NCBI GenBank assembly: GCA_029259635.1
Contig: JAJDEU010000034.1
Span: forward strand, 34,889 to 98,888
DNA length: 64,000 nucleotides
Source: Planctomycetota bacterium
Lineage (GTDB): Bacteria > Planctomycetota > UBA1135 > GCA-002686595
Direction of reading: 5' to 3'
In this document: piece after piece, positions 6,853-17,125 of the stretch
How positions within the stretch are numbered: the first letter of the stretch is position 1
Layout: each line of letters opens with the position of its first letter
Notes under the pieces: model-generated
Database searches by the model: none
The model's input: only the letters and a program-made list of their open reading frames with translations
What the model was told of the DNA's origin: nothing
Translations under genes and position numbers: made by a program

Positions 6853-7293
6853 ATGCGTAGCATCAAGTTCGAGATCCATCCCATGTCCGCTCTACTCGGA
6901 GCACTCGTCGTTATCGTCGCGCTCGGAGTGTTCGGCGCCGCCAGAGTCGCTGACCTGACGCGGGTGGCGGTGGTGAACCCGCTGACGATTCGCGATGCGT
7001 ACAACCCGAGGAATGCGGTCGTGATCGCGGAGGGAGTTCCATACACGGTCCCGACGTCCAAGCTACTTGTACTCACCGCCGTTGGCGACACGATCAATCA
7101 GAACTTCATCAGGCTTCAGATAGATGGGACGCTCGCTTTATCAGGTTCCGGTATGCCTGCCGGAAACGGAGGAACGATGAATCCGATCCCCGATGGACTG
7201 ACCGCGCCGGGAGGAAGCCTCGTGGAGCTAGTCGGCACCTCTAGCCCATCCAGTGGAACGGGACGCGCCTGGGGCTACCTTGTGGACGCGTGA
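6853..7293 (+). CDS. Membrane-anchored hypothetical protein, paralogue B of a divergent pair
   Basis: A 146-residue protein that opens with MRSIKFEIHPMSALLGALVV and a membrane anchor to about residue 32, then a beta-rich domain with PYTVPTSKLLVLTAVGD and an RLQIDGTLALSG segment, ending VELVG...AWGYLVDA. An AGGAGC Shine-Dalgarno lies just upstream of ATG 6853. It is a clear paralogue of the minus-strand protein 194 bases away. The shared interval (6660-6852) must hold both promoters. No enzymatic motif is visible. Confidence 0.7.
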   Translation: MRSIKFEIHPMSALLGALVVIVALGVFGAARVADLTRVAVVNPLTIRDAYNPRNAVVIAEGVPYTVPTSKLLVLTAVGDTINQNFIRLQIDGTLALSGSGMPAGNGGTMNPIPDGLTAPGGSLVELVGTSSPSSGTGRAWGYLVDA

Positions 7294-7300
7294 CGCGTAA

Positions 7301-8335
7301 ATGACGAGTCCTGAGATTGTAGGTCGCAACGCCCCTTGCCCGTGTGGGAGCAAGAGGAAGGCAAAGAAATGTTGCTACCGCCCAGGGGACGAAATCCGCC
7401 CGCTTCATGCGCAGGTGTCCCCGCCACATCCGGCTACAGGCTATGCTCATCCAAAGTGCTACCTTCGCGCAACTAGAAATTGCTCCGAACGGATATCGCG
7501 GGAGCATGTGATAAGCCAAGGCATTCTGAACCGACTAACCGAGTGGGGTCGGCCTATCTTGGAAGAGCTTGGAGAGGAGCACATGGCCGGAAGCGGAATG
7601 CCCTCTCAGAGCAAGGGTGAAATTAATCGACGCTCCGTGGCGTCGAAGGTCTCAAAGATTCTTTGTGATCGTCACAACACGGCACTGGCCCCATTGGATA
7701 GCGCTGCTGTCCGACTCCTTGAAGGACTAAAGGGGTGCCATGATCTGGTTCAGCCACGCCTGGCAGTTCCCGATGAAGACCAGTTCTGGCTTATTAATGG
7801 TCATGACATCGAGCGATGGATGTTGAAGTCACTTATTGGATTCATGCGCGCCGGATGGGCTCGTGAAGGAGACCTGCGCGTACCCGGGAATTTGTGGGAG
7901 ATTGGTTCTGCAATGATCGAAGCTCTTCTTGGGAATCGAGCGATAGATGGTCGGAGAGGGCTTTATCTTCGAGCAAATCGAGACTCTATAAATGGCGAGG
8001 TAGAATTCACTCAATGGGATGTTGGGATTCGACCACTTTGGGACCCCGATAGCCCTGAAGTTATCGGAGCTTCTTTTCGGCTGTTCAACTCGGACTTCGT
8101 TCTTTGGCTCGATGAGTTGAACAGGCATCCTCGCCCCGATCTTGGCGCAGTGTCCTTGCACCCGCATCGAATATGTGCGAAGCGAGGGACTCGGCGCGCC
8201 ACAATCGAATTTGCGTGGGAAGGGACAACGAAAGGTGGGATAGTTGACTTTTTGCACGTTGGGCTTTCACCCGATGACATCGGACCCAATCACCGTAAGA
8301 GTACGCGCTGGCGTCACTGGGGACACGAGGAGTAG
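7301..8335 (+). CDS. SEC-C motif protein with HNH-like zinc region
   Basis: A 344-residue protein. The N-terminus holds a SEC-C zinc motif (Cys13-x-Cys15-x8-Cys24-Cys25 in NAPCPCGSKRKAKKCC). Residues about 48-135 resemble a degenerate HNH/treble-clef module: paired cysteines (HPKCYLRATRNCS), then ISREHVISQGIL, then ILCDRHNTALAPLD. The C-terminal 200 residues are unrecognised, with mixed alpha-beta character. HNH-like modules of this kind (EHxIS...CxxHN) occur in predicted nucleases, but nuclease activity is inference. It starts seven bases after the previous stop and is followed by the PD-(D/E)XK-like gene, so the two may act together. Confidence 0.7.
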   Translation: MTSPEIVGRNAPCPCGSKRKAKKCCYRPGDEIRPLHAQVSPPHPATGYAHPKCYLRATRNCSERISREHVISQGILNRLTEWGRPILEELGEEHMAGSGMPSQSKGEINRRSVASKVSKILCDRHNTALAPLDSAAVRLLEGLKGCHDLVQPRLAVPDEDQFWLINGHDIERWMLKSLIGFMRAGWAREGDLRVPGNLWEIGSAMIEALLGNRAIDGRRGLYLRANRDSINGEVEFTQWDVGIRPLWDPDSPEVIGASFRLFNSDFVLWLDELNRHPRPDLGAVSLHPHRICAKRGTRRATIEFAWEGTTKGGIVDFLHVGLSPDDIGPNHRKSTRWRHWGHEE

Positions 8336-8380
8336 CTGAACCTCCATCCTAGCGATGGCGTTCCCTGCTCGCGGACAAGG

Positions 8381-8430
8381 TGGCGCGGCGGAGCTAAAGA
8401 GGTGCAGCTCCGCTGCGAGACTCGACGCCA
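8381..8430. repeat. Nested GC-rich palindrome
   Basis: GCGGAGCT (8388-8395) pairs with AGCTCCGC (8406-8413) and an outer TGGCG (8381-8385) pairs with CGCCA (8426-8430). It lies after the SEC-C gene but is followed by A-rich, not T-rich, DNA on the plus strand, so it is not a clear intrinsic terminator. Confidence 0.5.
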
Positions 8431-8485
8431 AAACTAAAACCTGCTGACCACTGGCTCGGATTTTCAACCCAGCCGTAACTGATCT

Positions 8486-9634
8486 ATGTTTGATCCGGTC
8501 CTACCTGACAACTGGCTAGATGTCTCGCTGAACTACGAGCCCAGCGGTCACGATGCTTCTTGGGAGCGAGCATGTATTGAGCTCCTGCGCGAGTGCGGAG
8601 AAAGGAGCCTCGCCTCTCCAGACGTGCAATCACTCGTAGTCCTAGCAACTGGGCTCCGACCTAACTGGGCTATTCGCGAGAGCGAGTTGCTGGCTAAAAT
8701 CCCGGATTTCGAGTGGGCAATTCAGACTGCTTGGTCTGAGCCAGGCAGGACTCCTTTCACACGATCATCTGTGTGGCACGCGATGCAAGAAATCCGTGCC
8801 ATTGACGATGAATTGGCTGCGCTGAAAAAGCTTGGCGACTCTAGCTGGCGGCCGGTTTGTGGTGCCCGAGAAGAAGGTCAGCCGGATTGGCTTGTGCGCC
8901 GCGACAATATTGAACTTCCCGTTGAAGTTAAGTCGAAGGGGGAGGCGTCGTCGGGCGAAGCCTACTTGAAGGGAGCGTTCAACGCCCTTCTTCTACTCGA
9001 CCTTATTGGCGGCCTTCGAAAGATCGATTGGCACTTCTCAAAGCCCGGAAACTCGGCTGCTCTGTACCTCCTGAGCAAGAGTCCGCAAGCTCTCGATATG
9101 GTCGTCTATCTCATGTTCGAGAATCGCGAGTCGGTTTCCAAGTGGCTTTTCGATTACTTCCCATCGTCTAGTTCGCAATCCTGGTCCAACTCCAGCGGTA
9201 CTGAAATCCGGGTTGAGTGTTGGGAAGACTCGCTTGAGCTCGTAGTCACGGAACCTACAACAGGCGCAGTACTCACATTCTGTGGTGAGCCACGAACCGG
9301 CCAATGGCGATACTCCCGCTACCCTTTGTCGGCTGGCTGGGAGCTACACAAACTCACCGATGAGTTGATCAATGATGTCGCAGAAATACTCCGAAGGACG
9401 TTGAAGGATGGTCAAATCGAACGCTTTCCTGCGGATACGCTCTATTTTGTTCGTTGGCATGCTCCGCTTTTTTGGACTCGCGCCTTTCAAAGGCATCCGC
9501 AGGACTCGGCGGCAATCGCTGAACGAGTCATCGAGCCAGGGGCGGGCACATTGGTCGCGATTTGGATTTCGTCACTCCTAACTGACCAAGTATTTCCCAA
9601 TGCCATCTCGAGTGAGCACTTTGCGATTGCCTGA
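8486..9634 (+). CDS. Hypothetical protein with a PD-(D/E)XK-like signature
   Basis: A 382-residue soluble protein. Residues 133-149 show Pro-Asp134 (QPDWLV), eleven residues, then Glu147-Val-Lys149 (LPVEVKSK), followed by a helix with a conserved-looking glycine/alanine stretch (GEAYLKGAFNALL). D-x(10-30)-(D/E)-x-K with hydrophobic strands on both sides is the signature of PD-(D/E)XK nucleases such as restriction endonucleases. The rest is unassigned. No partner methylase is present, so a classical restriction-modification system is not indicated. It lies 150 bases behind the SEC-C/HNH-like gene in an accessory region. The nuclease call is a motif inference and needs a structure match. Confidence 0.55.
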   Translation: MFDPVLPDNWLDVSLNYEPSGHDASWERACIELLRECGERSLASPDVQSLVVLATGLRPNWAIRESELLAKIPDFEWAIQTAWSEPGRTPFTRSSVWHAMQEIRAIDDELAALKKLGDSSWRPVCGAREEGQPDWLVRRDNIELPVEVKSKGEASSGEAYLKGAFNALLLLDLIGGLRKIDWHFSKPGNSAALYLLSKSPQALDMVVYLMFENRESVSKWLFDYFPSSSSQSWSNSSGTEIRVECWEDSLELVVTEPTTGAVLTFCGEPRTGQWRYSRYPLSAGWELHKLTDELINDVAEILRRTLKDGQIERFPADTLYFVRWHAPLFWTRAFQRHPQDSAAIAERVIEPGAGTLVAIWISSLLTDQVFPNAISSEHFAIA

Positions 9635-9663
9635 GCGCTAGCGTTAGCGTTCGCATTCATCCC

Positions 9664-9697
9664 CCCGCTCCAGCGCGGCGCGGCGGAGGGGAGCGGG
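9664..9697. repeat. GC-rich hairpin after the 8486-9634 gene
   Basis: CCCGCTCC (9664-9671) pairs with GGAGCGGG (9690-9697) around a GC-only loop. There is no T run after it. It could be a transcription end or a recombination-associated structure. Confidence 0.4.
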
Positions 9698-9813
9698 TGC
9701 TTACCCGGGACGTTGCCAGCTCTGAAGGGACGCTCCTGAAATCGTTCGATTTGTTGCCGGGATTGCGGCCGCGTGTCGTCAGTTGTTGGCTATCCCAAGA
9801 GAGAAGGACTCCG

Positions 9814-10950
9814 ATGACCAGACATATTCTAGTTTGGTGGCTGCGCGCGTTGTGCGGCGCCCTCCTAGTCGCAACGTCGCTCAGCGCCCAGCTACCGTCG
9901 GTCGATGCGCCTCCCAGCATCTCACAGGAACGACTTTCCATGGACGCGCTCATTGACGCGCTCCCTCACGTTCGAGATCAAAGCTATTGGGACAGGGCGA
10001 ACAGTACGGTGGTTATAGACCCTGCCGTAGTTGAGCTTCAAGAACGTCTGAACTCCGGCCTTGCCATGTCCGACGCGCAGTGGAGGCGCGCCTTGATTGA
10101 AACAGGCGCGATTTCCTATCGGAAATCTTGGCCGAAGACGAAGCCTTTCGCGTTAGGAATGAGTGTTCCAAGGTGGCTCACGCTGACCCGAATTCGGTTG
10201 AGTCCGCGTCGTACGACATTCCGAGATGCGAAGGCGGGAATACTTCATTCGGGTGGGTGCGGGTTCAGTAGTAGCTCGCGAAGAAAGAATGAGGCTTATC
10301 AAGTGCTCGGCCACTTACCCGTTGGCGAGCACGAGCTTGAGTTCGATGTTGCAGTCGAGCGGGGCCCGAATTGGAACCTCGAAAGTAGCGACCTTACGGC
10401 TGAACTACTCTGGGAAGGCACGCTGAACTTGAACGTGGTCGTCGTCGATGATTTAGAAACAGCTATTCCCGGTGTCTCAAGCGAGTCATTGCAGTACGCC
10501 TTACGTTCCTCAACCGTGTTCAGAATGGAACAAGACGACTGGACGGAAGAAGTGAACACGCCGAACGCCAGGCTATACTTCGAACCCGATACCGCGGCAA
10601 TTCGAGAACTCGGCGGCGTGGCACTTTCGTTACGAATTGAATTGCTGCACCAAGGAGAGATCGTCCAGACCGATCACTGCGTGATCGACGAGTACCGCTT
10701 GCTTGCCCGCGGGCCACTCGCAGTCATCCTTCGAGGCCCACACGGCGTGAGTGAGTACCTCTGCACGTTGACGAGCCTTGCGCCCGCCGAGCAAAACAAT
10801 CTAAGCGCGTGGTCCGTGCGCCTTTCGGGAACGCAAGACCGCATCCTCTCTGCATGGGATGCACGAGGTCATTGGACGGGGACCGTCACGATTCCCCTCG
10901 AAGAGTTGGTTAGAAACGACTTAGTGAGATCAGCTCCGGCGGCTCGTTAG
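9814..10950 (+). CDS. Secreted hypothetical protein
   Basis: A 378-residue protein with a signal peptide (ILVWWLRALCGALLVATSLSAQ, cleavage probably after S-A). ATG 9814 was chosen because it begins the signal peptide; an upstream in-frame start at 9697 would bury it. The body contains WRRALIETGAISYRKSWP and FALGMSVPRWLTLTRIRLSPR, and looks beta-rich. I have the impression of similar secreted proteins in planctomycetes, but no named domain. It is not obviously linked to its neighbours. Confidence 0.65.
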   Translation: MTRHILVWWLRALCGALLVATSLSAQLPSVDAPPSISQERLSMDALIDALPHVRDQSYWDRANSTVVIDPAVVELQERLNSGLAMSDAQWRRALIETGAISYRKSWPKTKPFALGMSVPRWLTLTRIRLSPRRTTFRDAKAGILHSGGCGFSSSSRRKNEAYQVLGHLPVGEHELEFDVAVERGPNWNLESSDLTAELLWEGTLNLNVVVVDDLETAIPGVSSESLQYALRSSTVFRMEQDDWTEEVNTPNARLYFEPDTAAIRELGGVALSLRIELLHQGEIVQTDHCVIDEYRLLARGPLAVILRGPHGVSEYLCTLTSLAPAEQNNLSAWSVRLSGTQDRILSAWDARGHWTGTVTIPLEELVRNDLVRSAPAAR

Positions 10951-11095
10951 GTTCGAGTTTCGGGGCGCGGAGATCGGTGATCCGCATGATCAGTTCAACA
11001 TCTCGCAGAGAGCACCAGAGAGTTCCCGCGCCGGTGAACGCCTGGATCACATCACCCGCTCTGAACAGGGCCGACCAAGTCCCGAGCTAGACGAC

Positions 11096-11839
11096 TCAAC
11101 CCGGCGGCTGGAGTTCGGCCCCGACGCTCTTTGACTCGGCCTTGAAGTTCCGCATCGGCGCCGCGAGGCGGTAGGAGATCGGCATGCTAATCAGCAAGCC
11201 CACGGCGAACACTGCGCCTGCGATGCGGGCGTCCTGGTCCGTGAGAAGGTATGTGAGGGTTGCAATTAAACTGAGCGGCACAGCGAAGTACATACCGACG
11301 AGCTTTCCGTGCTCGCGACCCATTTCTTCGAGGCGCGCTCGATCCGCGCTGCTCATGTTCGCGTTGGCGCGGCGCTTCTTCGGAGATTGGAGCAGATGAG
11401 AAAGCCCCCATCCGAGCAGGAACATTGGAAATGGGGCGAGCAGCAGGAGAGCCATATTGTCGTTCCCCGCCCGCCACTGGATTGCCGCCGCTGCAAACAT
11501 CACGAGCCCGGCTAGGATCAGGAACTTGACGGGGCTCATCGAAGGCGGAGTTGTCGAGCCCATTTCTGCCTCAGCATTCTCTTGCTGTACGGATTTCGGC
11601 TGCCGCAAACACAATCCCCGAATGCCCGCTCCGAATGCGACCAATCCGTAGAGCGCGTGGCTGACCATCATGCCCCACTGCTGTTTGTACTCATCGCCCC
11701 GCCCCCCGTGCGCGTCGGGTGTCCAGGAGAAGATAAGCGCCACAGAAAAGAACATCGTGGCTGCGCCGAGCAGGTAGTAGGGGTGCTGAAACCACCCGCC
11801 CACGCGATCTACCAGGTCCGGCTTTCTTCTAGGCTGCAT
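11096..11839 (-). CDS. Polytopic membrane protein
   Basis: A 247-residue protein with about six or seven hydrophobic segments: near 21-40 (YYLLGAATMFFSVALIF), 59-78, 105-120, 128-148, and a C-terminal pair near 185-225 (GMYFAVPLSLIATLTYLL, IAGAVFAVGLLISMPISY). No transporter motif is evident. A basic stretch (SPKKRRANANMS) with a charged helix links the two halves. It lies alone between a plus-strand secreted protein and tRNA-Asn. Function unknown. Confidence 0.65.
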   Translation of the reverse strand: MQPRRKPDLVDRVGGWFQHPYYLLGAATMFFSVALIFSWTPDAHGGRGDEYKQQWGMMVSHALYGLVAFGAGIRGLCLRQPKSVQQENAEAEMGSTTPPSMSPVKFLILAGLVMFAAAAIQWRAGNDNMALLLLAPFPMFLLGWGLSHLLQSPKKRRANANMSSADRARLEEMGREHGKLVGMYFAVPLSLIATLTYLLTDQDARIAGAVFAVGLLISMPISYRLAAPMRNFKAESKSVGAELQPPG

Positions 11840-12097
11840 TCTTCGAGCATAGCCGATCTTCGGGGAGCCGTAGGTGCACTGGAATGGCGATTTGGGCCTG
11901 GTGCGTTAACCGCCATGCAGAGAGTTCGCGAGAGCATCCCGCCTGGACCCCAAACATCGGTCAGTATCGAACTCCGATTCCGCGGCGCCAGCAGCCCCAT
12001 GCGCAACACCCAGCGCCCACATCTCTAGCATCAGTACAACCTTACGTCGCCGCCTGTTCCCGCCCGCTCAACAGGGCCAACCGACCCCGGAGGAAGG

Positions 12098-12173
12098 TGG
12101 CTCCCCGAGCAAGACTCGAACTTGCGACAATCCGGTTAACAGCCGGACGCTCTACCAACTGAGCTATCGGGGA
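12098..12173 (-). tRNA. tRNA-Asn (GTT)
   Basis: The minus strand reads TCCCCGA for the acceptor 5' strand, TAGCTCAGTTGGTAGAGC for the D arm, an anticodon stem-loop CCGGCTGTTAACCGG with anticodon GTT, a T arm with GTTCGAGTC, and the closing TCGGGGA, discriminator G and encoded CCA (12098-12100). All stems pair. It forms the boundary between the accessory region and the core genes, a common integration position, but I found no second copy of its 3' end in the window. Confidence 0.95.
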
Positions 12174-12293
12174 ACGTGAGGGCGCTTAGGCTAGCGCTCT
12201 TGATCGAAGGTTCAAGGGGTTGGCTTGAGGAGATGGTCGGGGAGATTGGAAAGTTTCGTCGGCGGGCGGGGATTGGGCGAGTGCGGTGGGGAG

Positions 12294-13259
12294 TTAGCGC
12301 TGGGAGAGGAGGGCTCGCTCTTGGGCTCCATCGAACGGGAGATCGGCTGGGGGAAGCCGGGCGAGGTCGAAAGTGGGCACCAGCTCGGCGGCTGTGGTTC
12401 GAGAGGCGCACTCCTGACCCGCGGTGCTGGCGAGCCACGAAATGAGCGCTCTCGGGTCCACTCCACGGTCTTGGAGGCTCTTGAGGGTCGTGTCCCCGTC
12501 GCGCTTGGCCAAGCGGCGATCGGCGGCGTCCACGACTAGGGGAACGTGGATCCAGGTGGGATGGGGGAGATCCAGCGCGTTCTGGAGGAGCCACTGACGA
12601 GCCGTACTGGTGAGCAAGTCGCTTCCCCTCAAAACCTCCGTGACACCGGAGAGAGCATCGTCCACGACCACGGCCAGCTGGTAGGCGATGGCCCCGTCGC
12701 GGCGGCGGATGAGAAAGTCACCGACCTCTTGGCCCGGGTTGGCGGTGAAGGGACCGCGGAAGCCATCCTCGAGCTGGAGCTCATCGGGATCGCAGCGGAA
12801 TCGCAAGCCGGCCTGGCGACCGAGCTCGGCCTGTCCTTCCGCCTCACTGGCGAACCGGTCGCGGCAAGTTCCGGGGTAGCGAACCTCGGCGTCGTTGGCG
12901 TGCGGCGCGGAGAGCGCGATCTCCTTCCTGGTGCAGAAACACGGAAAGGCGTGGCCGCTCTCGAGGAGGGAGTTCGCGGCGGCTTGCAGAGCGGCCTCCG
13001 AATCGGACTGCATCTGGACCGGACCATCCCAATCGAGACCGAGCCACTCGAGGTCACGCAAAATCTGGTCGGTGTAGCCCGGCTTCACGCGCTCGCGGTC
13101 GAGGTCCTCGATGCGCAAGATAACGCGACCACCGCGCGATCGAAGGTTGAGCCAGGCGAGCAAGAAGCTGCGCGCATGGCCGATGTGCAGGTGGCCCGTC
13201 GGGCTCGGCGCGAGGCGCCCGATCAACTCGGCGGGGACATTAGTATCCTCGCTCGTCAT
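12294..13259 (-). CDS. gluQ: Glutamyl-Q tRNA(Asp) synthetase
   Basis: A 321-residue paralogue of the glutamyl-tRNA synthetase catalytic domain that lacks the anticodon-binding domain, the size expected for GluQRS, which charges glutamate onto queuosine-34 of tRNA(Asp). The HIGH motif is in APSPTGHLHIGHARS and the KMSKS-like loop is LAKRDGDTTL. Cysteines in CFCTRKE and a later YPGTCR give the zinc-binding pattern of the family. It overlaps the upstream oxidoreductase stop by four bases (13256-13259), so the two are co-transcribed. The short length and the zinc cluster argue against a normal GltX. Confidence 0.88.
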   Translation of the reverse strand: MTSEDTNVPAELIGRLAPSPTGHLHIGHARSFLLAWLNLRSRGGRVILRIEDLDRERVKPGYTDQILRDLEWLGLDWDGPVQMQSDSEAALQAAANSLLESGHAFPCFCTRKEIALSAPHANDAEVRYPGTCRDRFASEAEGQAELGRQAGLRFRCDPDELQLEDGFRGPFTANPGQEVGDFLIRRRDGAIAYQLAVVVDDALSGVTEVLRGSDLLTSTARQWLLQNALDLPHPTWIHVPLVVDAADRRLAKRDGDTTLKSLQDRGVDPRALISWLASTAGQECASRTTAAELVPTFDLARLPPADLPFDGAQERALLSQR

Positions 13260-14329
13260 CGTGACAGCTCAACCCAGCCACCACCGGTCGCGTTCGATTG
13301 GCGGGCAGCGCCGAGGACGCGCTGCGTAGCTAGGCCATCCGCAAAGGTCGCTGCACCGGGGAGCTCGCTTTTGCCCGAACGCACCGCCTTCAGCACATCC
13401 TTTAAGTAAGCGGGAAGCGCTCGAGCGAAAGGCCCCATGTCGGGCATACCGATGCTCTCCGCACTCGGCAGAACCGGCGCGCCGGAAACGGGAACCAATT
13501 CCTTCGCGCCGGAGTCGCCGATAAGCAGACGCTCTTCGTCTTCGATCAAGAGCGTGCCGGCACTCCCGGTATAGCGCGTCGTAAACCCGCGCGCGTGTCG
13601 CACGGCCGTAGAGGTCACGCAGTCGGCGCGCACACCGGATTTGAACCGCAAGCCGAAGACGGCATGCTCATCGGCGGTGCACTTGTGCAACTGTCCTTCG
13701 GAATCGGGGCGCTCGGGAACCACGACATCCAGCTGGGCTCGCACGGCCGCGATCTCGCCGAGCTCGAAACGCAAGAGATCGATCATGTGCGACCCGAGCG
13801 CACCAAAGATGCCCCCTCCGCGAGCGGAGTCGTACCACCATCGATAGAGCCGCTTCTCAAAGCCTGGGCTCGGAATGGAAAAGTCCATCTCGACTCGCCA
13901 CAGGTCGCCGATCGATTTGGCTTTGAGCTGAGAGCGCAGCTCCTGCCTCACGGGATTCCAGCGGAGCTGATGATCGACAAAACACGGTCGACCTTCCGAC
14001 CGCACGCGCATCTCAAGTGCCTCGGCCTCGTTCATCGCAAAAGGCTTTTCGCATAGGACCGCCGCTTTGGTGTCGAGCGCGTCGAAGACCATCTCGCGGT
14101 GCAGGTTCACCGGCGTCGTGATGATCACCAGGTCCGGCTCCAGCTCGAGCACCTTTTTGTAGTCGTCCGTCGCGAAGGGAATCGCCCACTTCTCCGCCGT
14201 GGCCCGCGCCTTGTCGATGGACGCGCCGGCGATGCCGATCACTTCGTTGCCGCCGACGACCTTGAGCGCGGGGAGCTGGACCTTGCTCGCAAAACTGTTG
14301 CCGAGGAGGCCGATTCGAACGCTTTGCAT
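13256..14329 (-). CDS. Gfo/Idh/MocA family oxidoreductase
   Basis: A 357-residue NAD(P)-dependent oxidoreductase. The N-terminal Rossmann fold starts IGLLGNSFASKVQLPAL, a slightly atypical glycine motif. The family signature EKPF occurs in AVLCEKPFAMNEAEA (about 93-107), and the substrate domain holds GGGIFGALGSHMIDLLRFE, the usual GG...GSHxxD helix. Substrates in this family are mostly sugars or inositols; which one is used here cannot be told. It is coupled to gluQ. Confidence 0.85.
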   Translation of the reverse strand: MQSVRIGLLGNSFASKVQLPALKVVGGNEVIGIAGASIDKARATAEKWAIPFATDDYKKVLELEPDLVIITTPVNLHREMVFDALDTKAAVLCEKPFAMNEAEALEMRVRSEGRPCFVDHQLRWNPVRQELRSQLKAKSIGDLWRVEMDFSIPSPGFEKRLYRWWYDSARGGGIFGALGSHMIDLLRFELGEIAAVRAQLDVVVPERPDSEGQLHKCTADEHAVFGLRFKSGVRADCVTSTAVRHARGFTTRYTGSAGTLLIEDEERLLIGDSGAKELVPVSGAPVLPSAESIGMPDMGPFARALPAYLKDVLKAVRSGKSELPGAATFADGLATQRVLGAARQSNATGGGWVELSR

Positions 14330-14373
14330 GCCGACAAGTTAACGCGTGATCACGCGGCGATCGACGCCCAAGC

Positions 14374-14411
14374 AAAAGCGGCCCGCGAATCGTGCTGATT
14401 CGCGGGCCGCT
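14374..14411 (-). terminator. Intrinsic terminator of ahcY
   Basis: A perfect 15-bp stem: 14377-14391 pairs with 14397-14411 around a five-base loop. On the minus strand the hairpin is followed by TTTTGC. It lies 50 bases beyond the ahcY stop in its direction of transcription. Confidence 0.88.
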
Positions 14412-14460
14412 GTCGTGGCTTGGCCGGCCGGGCGGAGAGCCCAGTGGCTTGCTCCTACCT

Positions 14461-15921
<1,461 letters not shown>

Positions 15922-15976
15922 TTTGATAGGGGGGTTGGATTCCGAAAGTGGAAAGAGATGGAGATCGAATTGGCGC

Positions 15977-16020
15977 AGCGCTCGGAGTAATCGGCGATCA
16001 ATACCGATCGTTTGAGCGCT
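15977..16020 (-). promoter_or_regulatory. Structured leader upstream of ahcY
   Basis: AGCGCTC (15977-15983) pairs with GAGCGCT (16014-16020), and ATCGG (15990-15994) with CCGAT (16004-16008). It may be a terminator for the upstream gene, an operator for an ArsR-type regulator, or an RNA switch. It does not match the SAH riboswitch consensus I know. Confidence 0.3.
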
Positions 16021-16043
16021 CCGTGATCGGAGCTTTAATGAGG

Positions 16044-17030
16044 TTAGTTCGCGGGCACTCGTCCGCGAACGATAAAGAGATCCAGCTCGGCGGATTTGCC
16101 AGCCGGATTGTGCGGGTGATAGCGGTCTTCGAGCGGGTCGAGGACAACCTCCTCGAGGCCAGCGCGCTCGAAAGCCGCGACGACATCTTTGGGTGCGAGG
16201 CCGAGGTGACGATCGCCGAGCTCGACGCGCATCCAGTCCTCGCCGTGGGAGGCGAGTTCGACGACAACCGCGGTTCCGCCGGGGCGCAACACTCGACGCA
16301 TCTCGGCGAGCGGGCCGTCGAGTTCGGGCAAGTGATGCAGTACGAGTCCGGCAACGACACCATCGAGCTCGCCGTCTTCGAAGGGCAACGCGTCGAGGCT
16401 GCCCGAGCGAAACTCGAGGACCGTTCCGCGAGCGGCCGGCTCTAGGCGACGCTTGGCTTCTTCGAGCATGCCTTCGGAGAGATCGACGGCGATCAGTCGA
16501 CTGCACTGACCGAGCAAGGCGCTCCCAAAATAACCTGTTCCGCAACCGAGATCGGCGACGGTGTATTCCTTGGGGATCAGATGAACGGCTGCGCGTTGGC
16601 GCGCCTGTCCGGTCGTAAACGCGCCACCGCGCTTGTCCCACTCGCCAGCGACTCGATCAAAGAAGTTGCCATCGCGGTCGCGGCGTTCGGCCAGAACGTT
16701 TGCGAGCCGAACGAGATCTGCGCCGTGCTCGGGCAGAGTCTCGAGCTCTTTCTGAACCGCCTGCCAAAGGCGACTGGCCAGCTTGGGTCCCTCGCCGTTT
16801 TCCTTCGGCGCGTTGCGCCTTAAGAAGGTGCTCGGGCCGGCATGACGCTCGGCTAGGAGGTCACCCTCGCGCAGGAGCCGCAGGTGATTGCTGACTCGGC
16901 TCTGCGCCAGGCCCAGGGCGCGCGAGAGCTCGCCGACAGAGAGCTCTTCGCGATCCACCAACGCGAGAATGCGCAGGCGGGTGGTATCCGCGAGGAGCTT
17001 CAGAAGGGCAGAGGGATCGGTCGCAAGCAC
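16044..17030 (-). CDS. ArsR-family regulator fused to a SAM-dependent methyltransferase
   Basis: A 328-residue two-domain protein. Residues about 1-85 form an ArsR-type winged helix ([28 protein letters not shown], then [14 protein letters not shown]) without an obvious metal-binding cysteine pair. Residues about 135-320 are a class I methyltransferase with motif [16 protein letters not shown] and the later [13 protein letters not shown]. Such fusions often neighbour ahcY or methionine genes. The methyltransferase domain could act as a SAM/SAH sensor that sets the regulator's DNA binding; this is inference from context and from known ArsR-type regulators of the SAM cycle. ahcY is the likely target. 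Confidence 0.85.
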   Translation of the reverse strand: MLATDPSALLKLLADTTRLRILALVDREELSVGELSRALGLAQSRVSNHLRLLREGDLLAERHAGPSTFLRRNAPKENGEGPKLASRLWQAVQKELETLPEHGADLVRLANVLAERRDRDGNFFDRVAGEWDKRGGAFTTGQARQRAAVHLIPKEYTVADLGCGTGYFGSALLGQCSRLIAVDLSEGMLEEAKRRLEPAARGTVLEFRSGSLDALPFEDGELDGVVAGLVLHHLPELDGPLAEMRRVLRPGGTAVVVELASHGEDWMRVELGDRHLGLAPKDVVAAFERAGLEEVVLDPLEDRYHPHNPAGKSAELDLFIVRGRVPAN

Positions 17031-17125
17031 AAAGGAATCATAACATCATGACTGGCTGATATAGAACCGCAAAATAGGCTTCCTGCGGACTATTTGGTGC
17101 GAATGGCCCTTTCTGGGCCTCAAAG

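Noticed and set aside
11884..12162. ORF ending in a LELATIRLTAGRS-type phrase
   Set aside because: The C-terminal phrase arises from reading across tRNA-Asn; the rest has no protein-like pattern.
12098..12173. tRNA-Asn as the attachment site of the left accessory region
   Set aside because: No duplicate of its 3' end was seen elsewhere in the window, and the only nearby recombinase is of the serine type, which does not usually use tRNA ends.
15922..16043. SAH or SAM riboswitch before ahcY
   Set aside because: GAGCGCTGCG resembles part of the SAH aptamer, but the rest of the consensus (the paired AGGCTCGG segment and the downstream pseudoknot strand) is absent.
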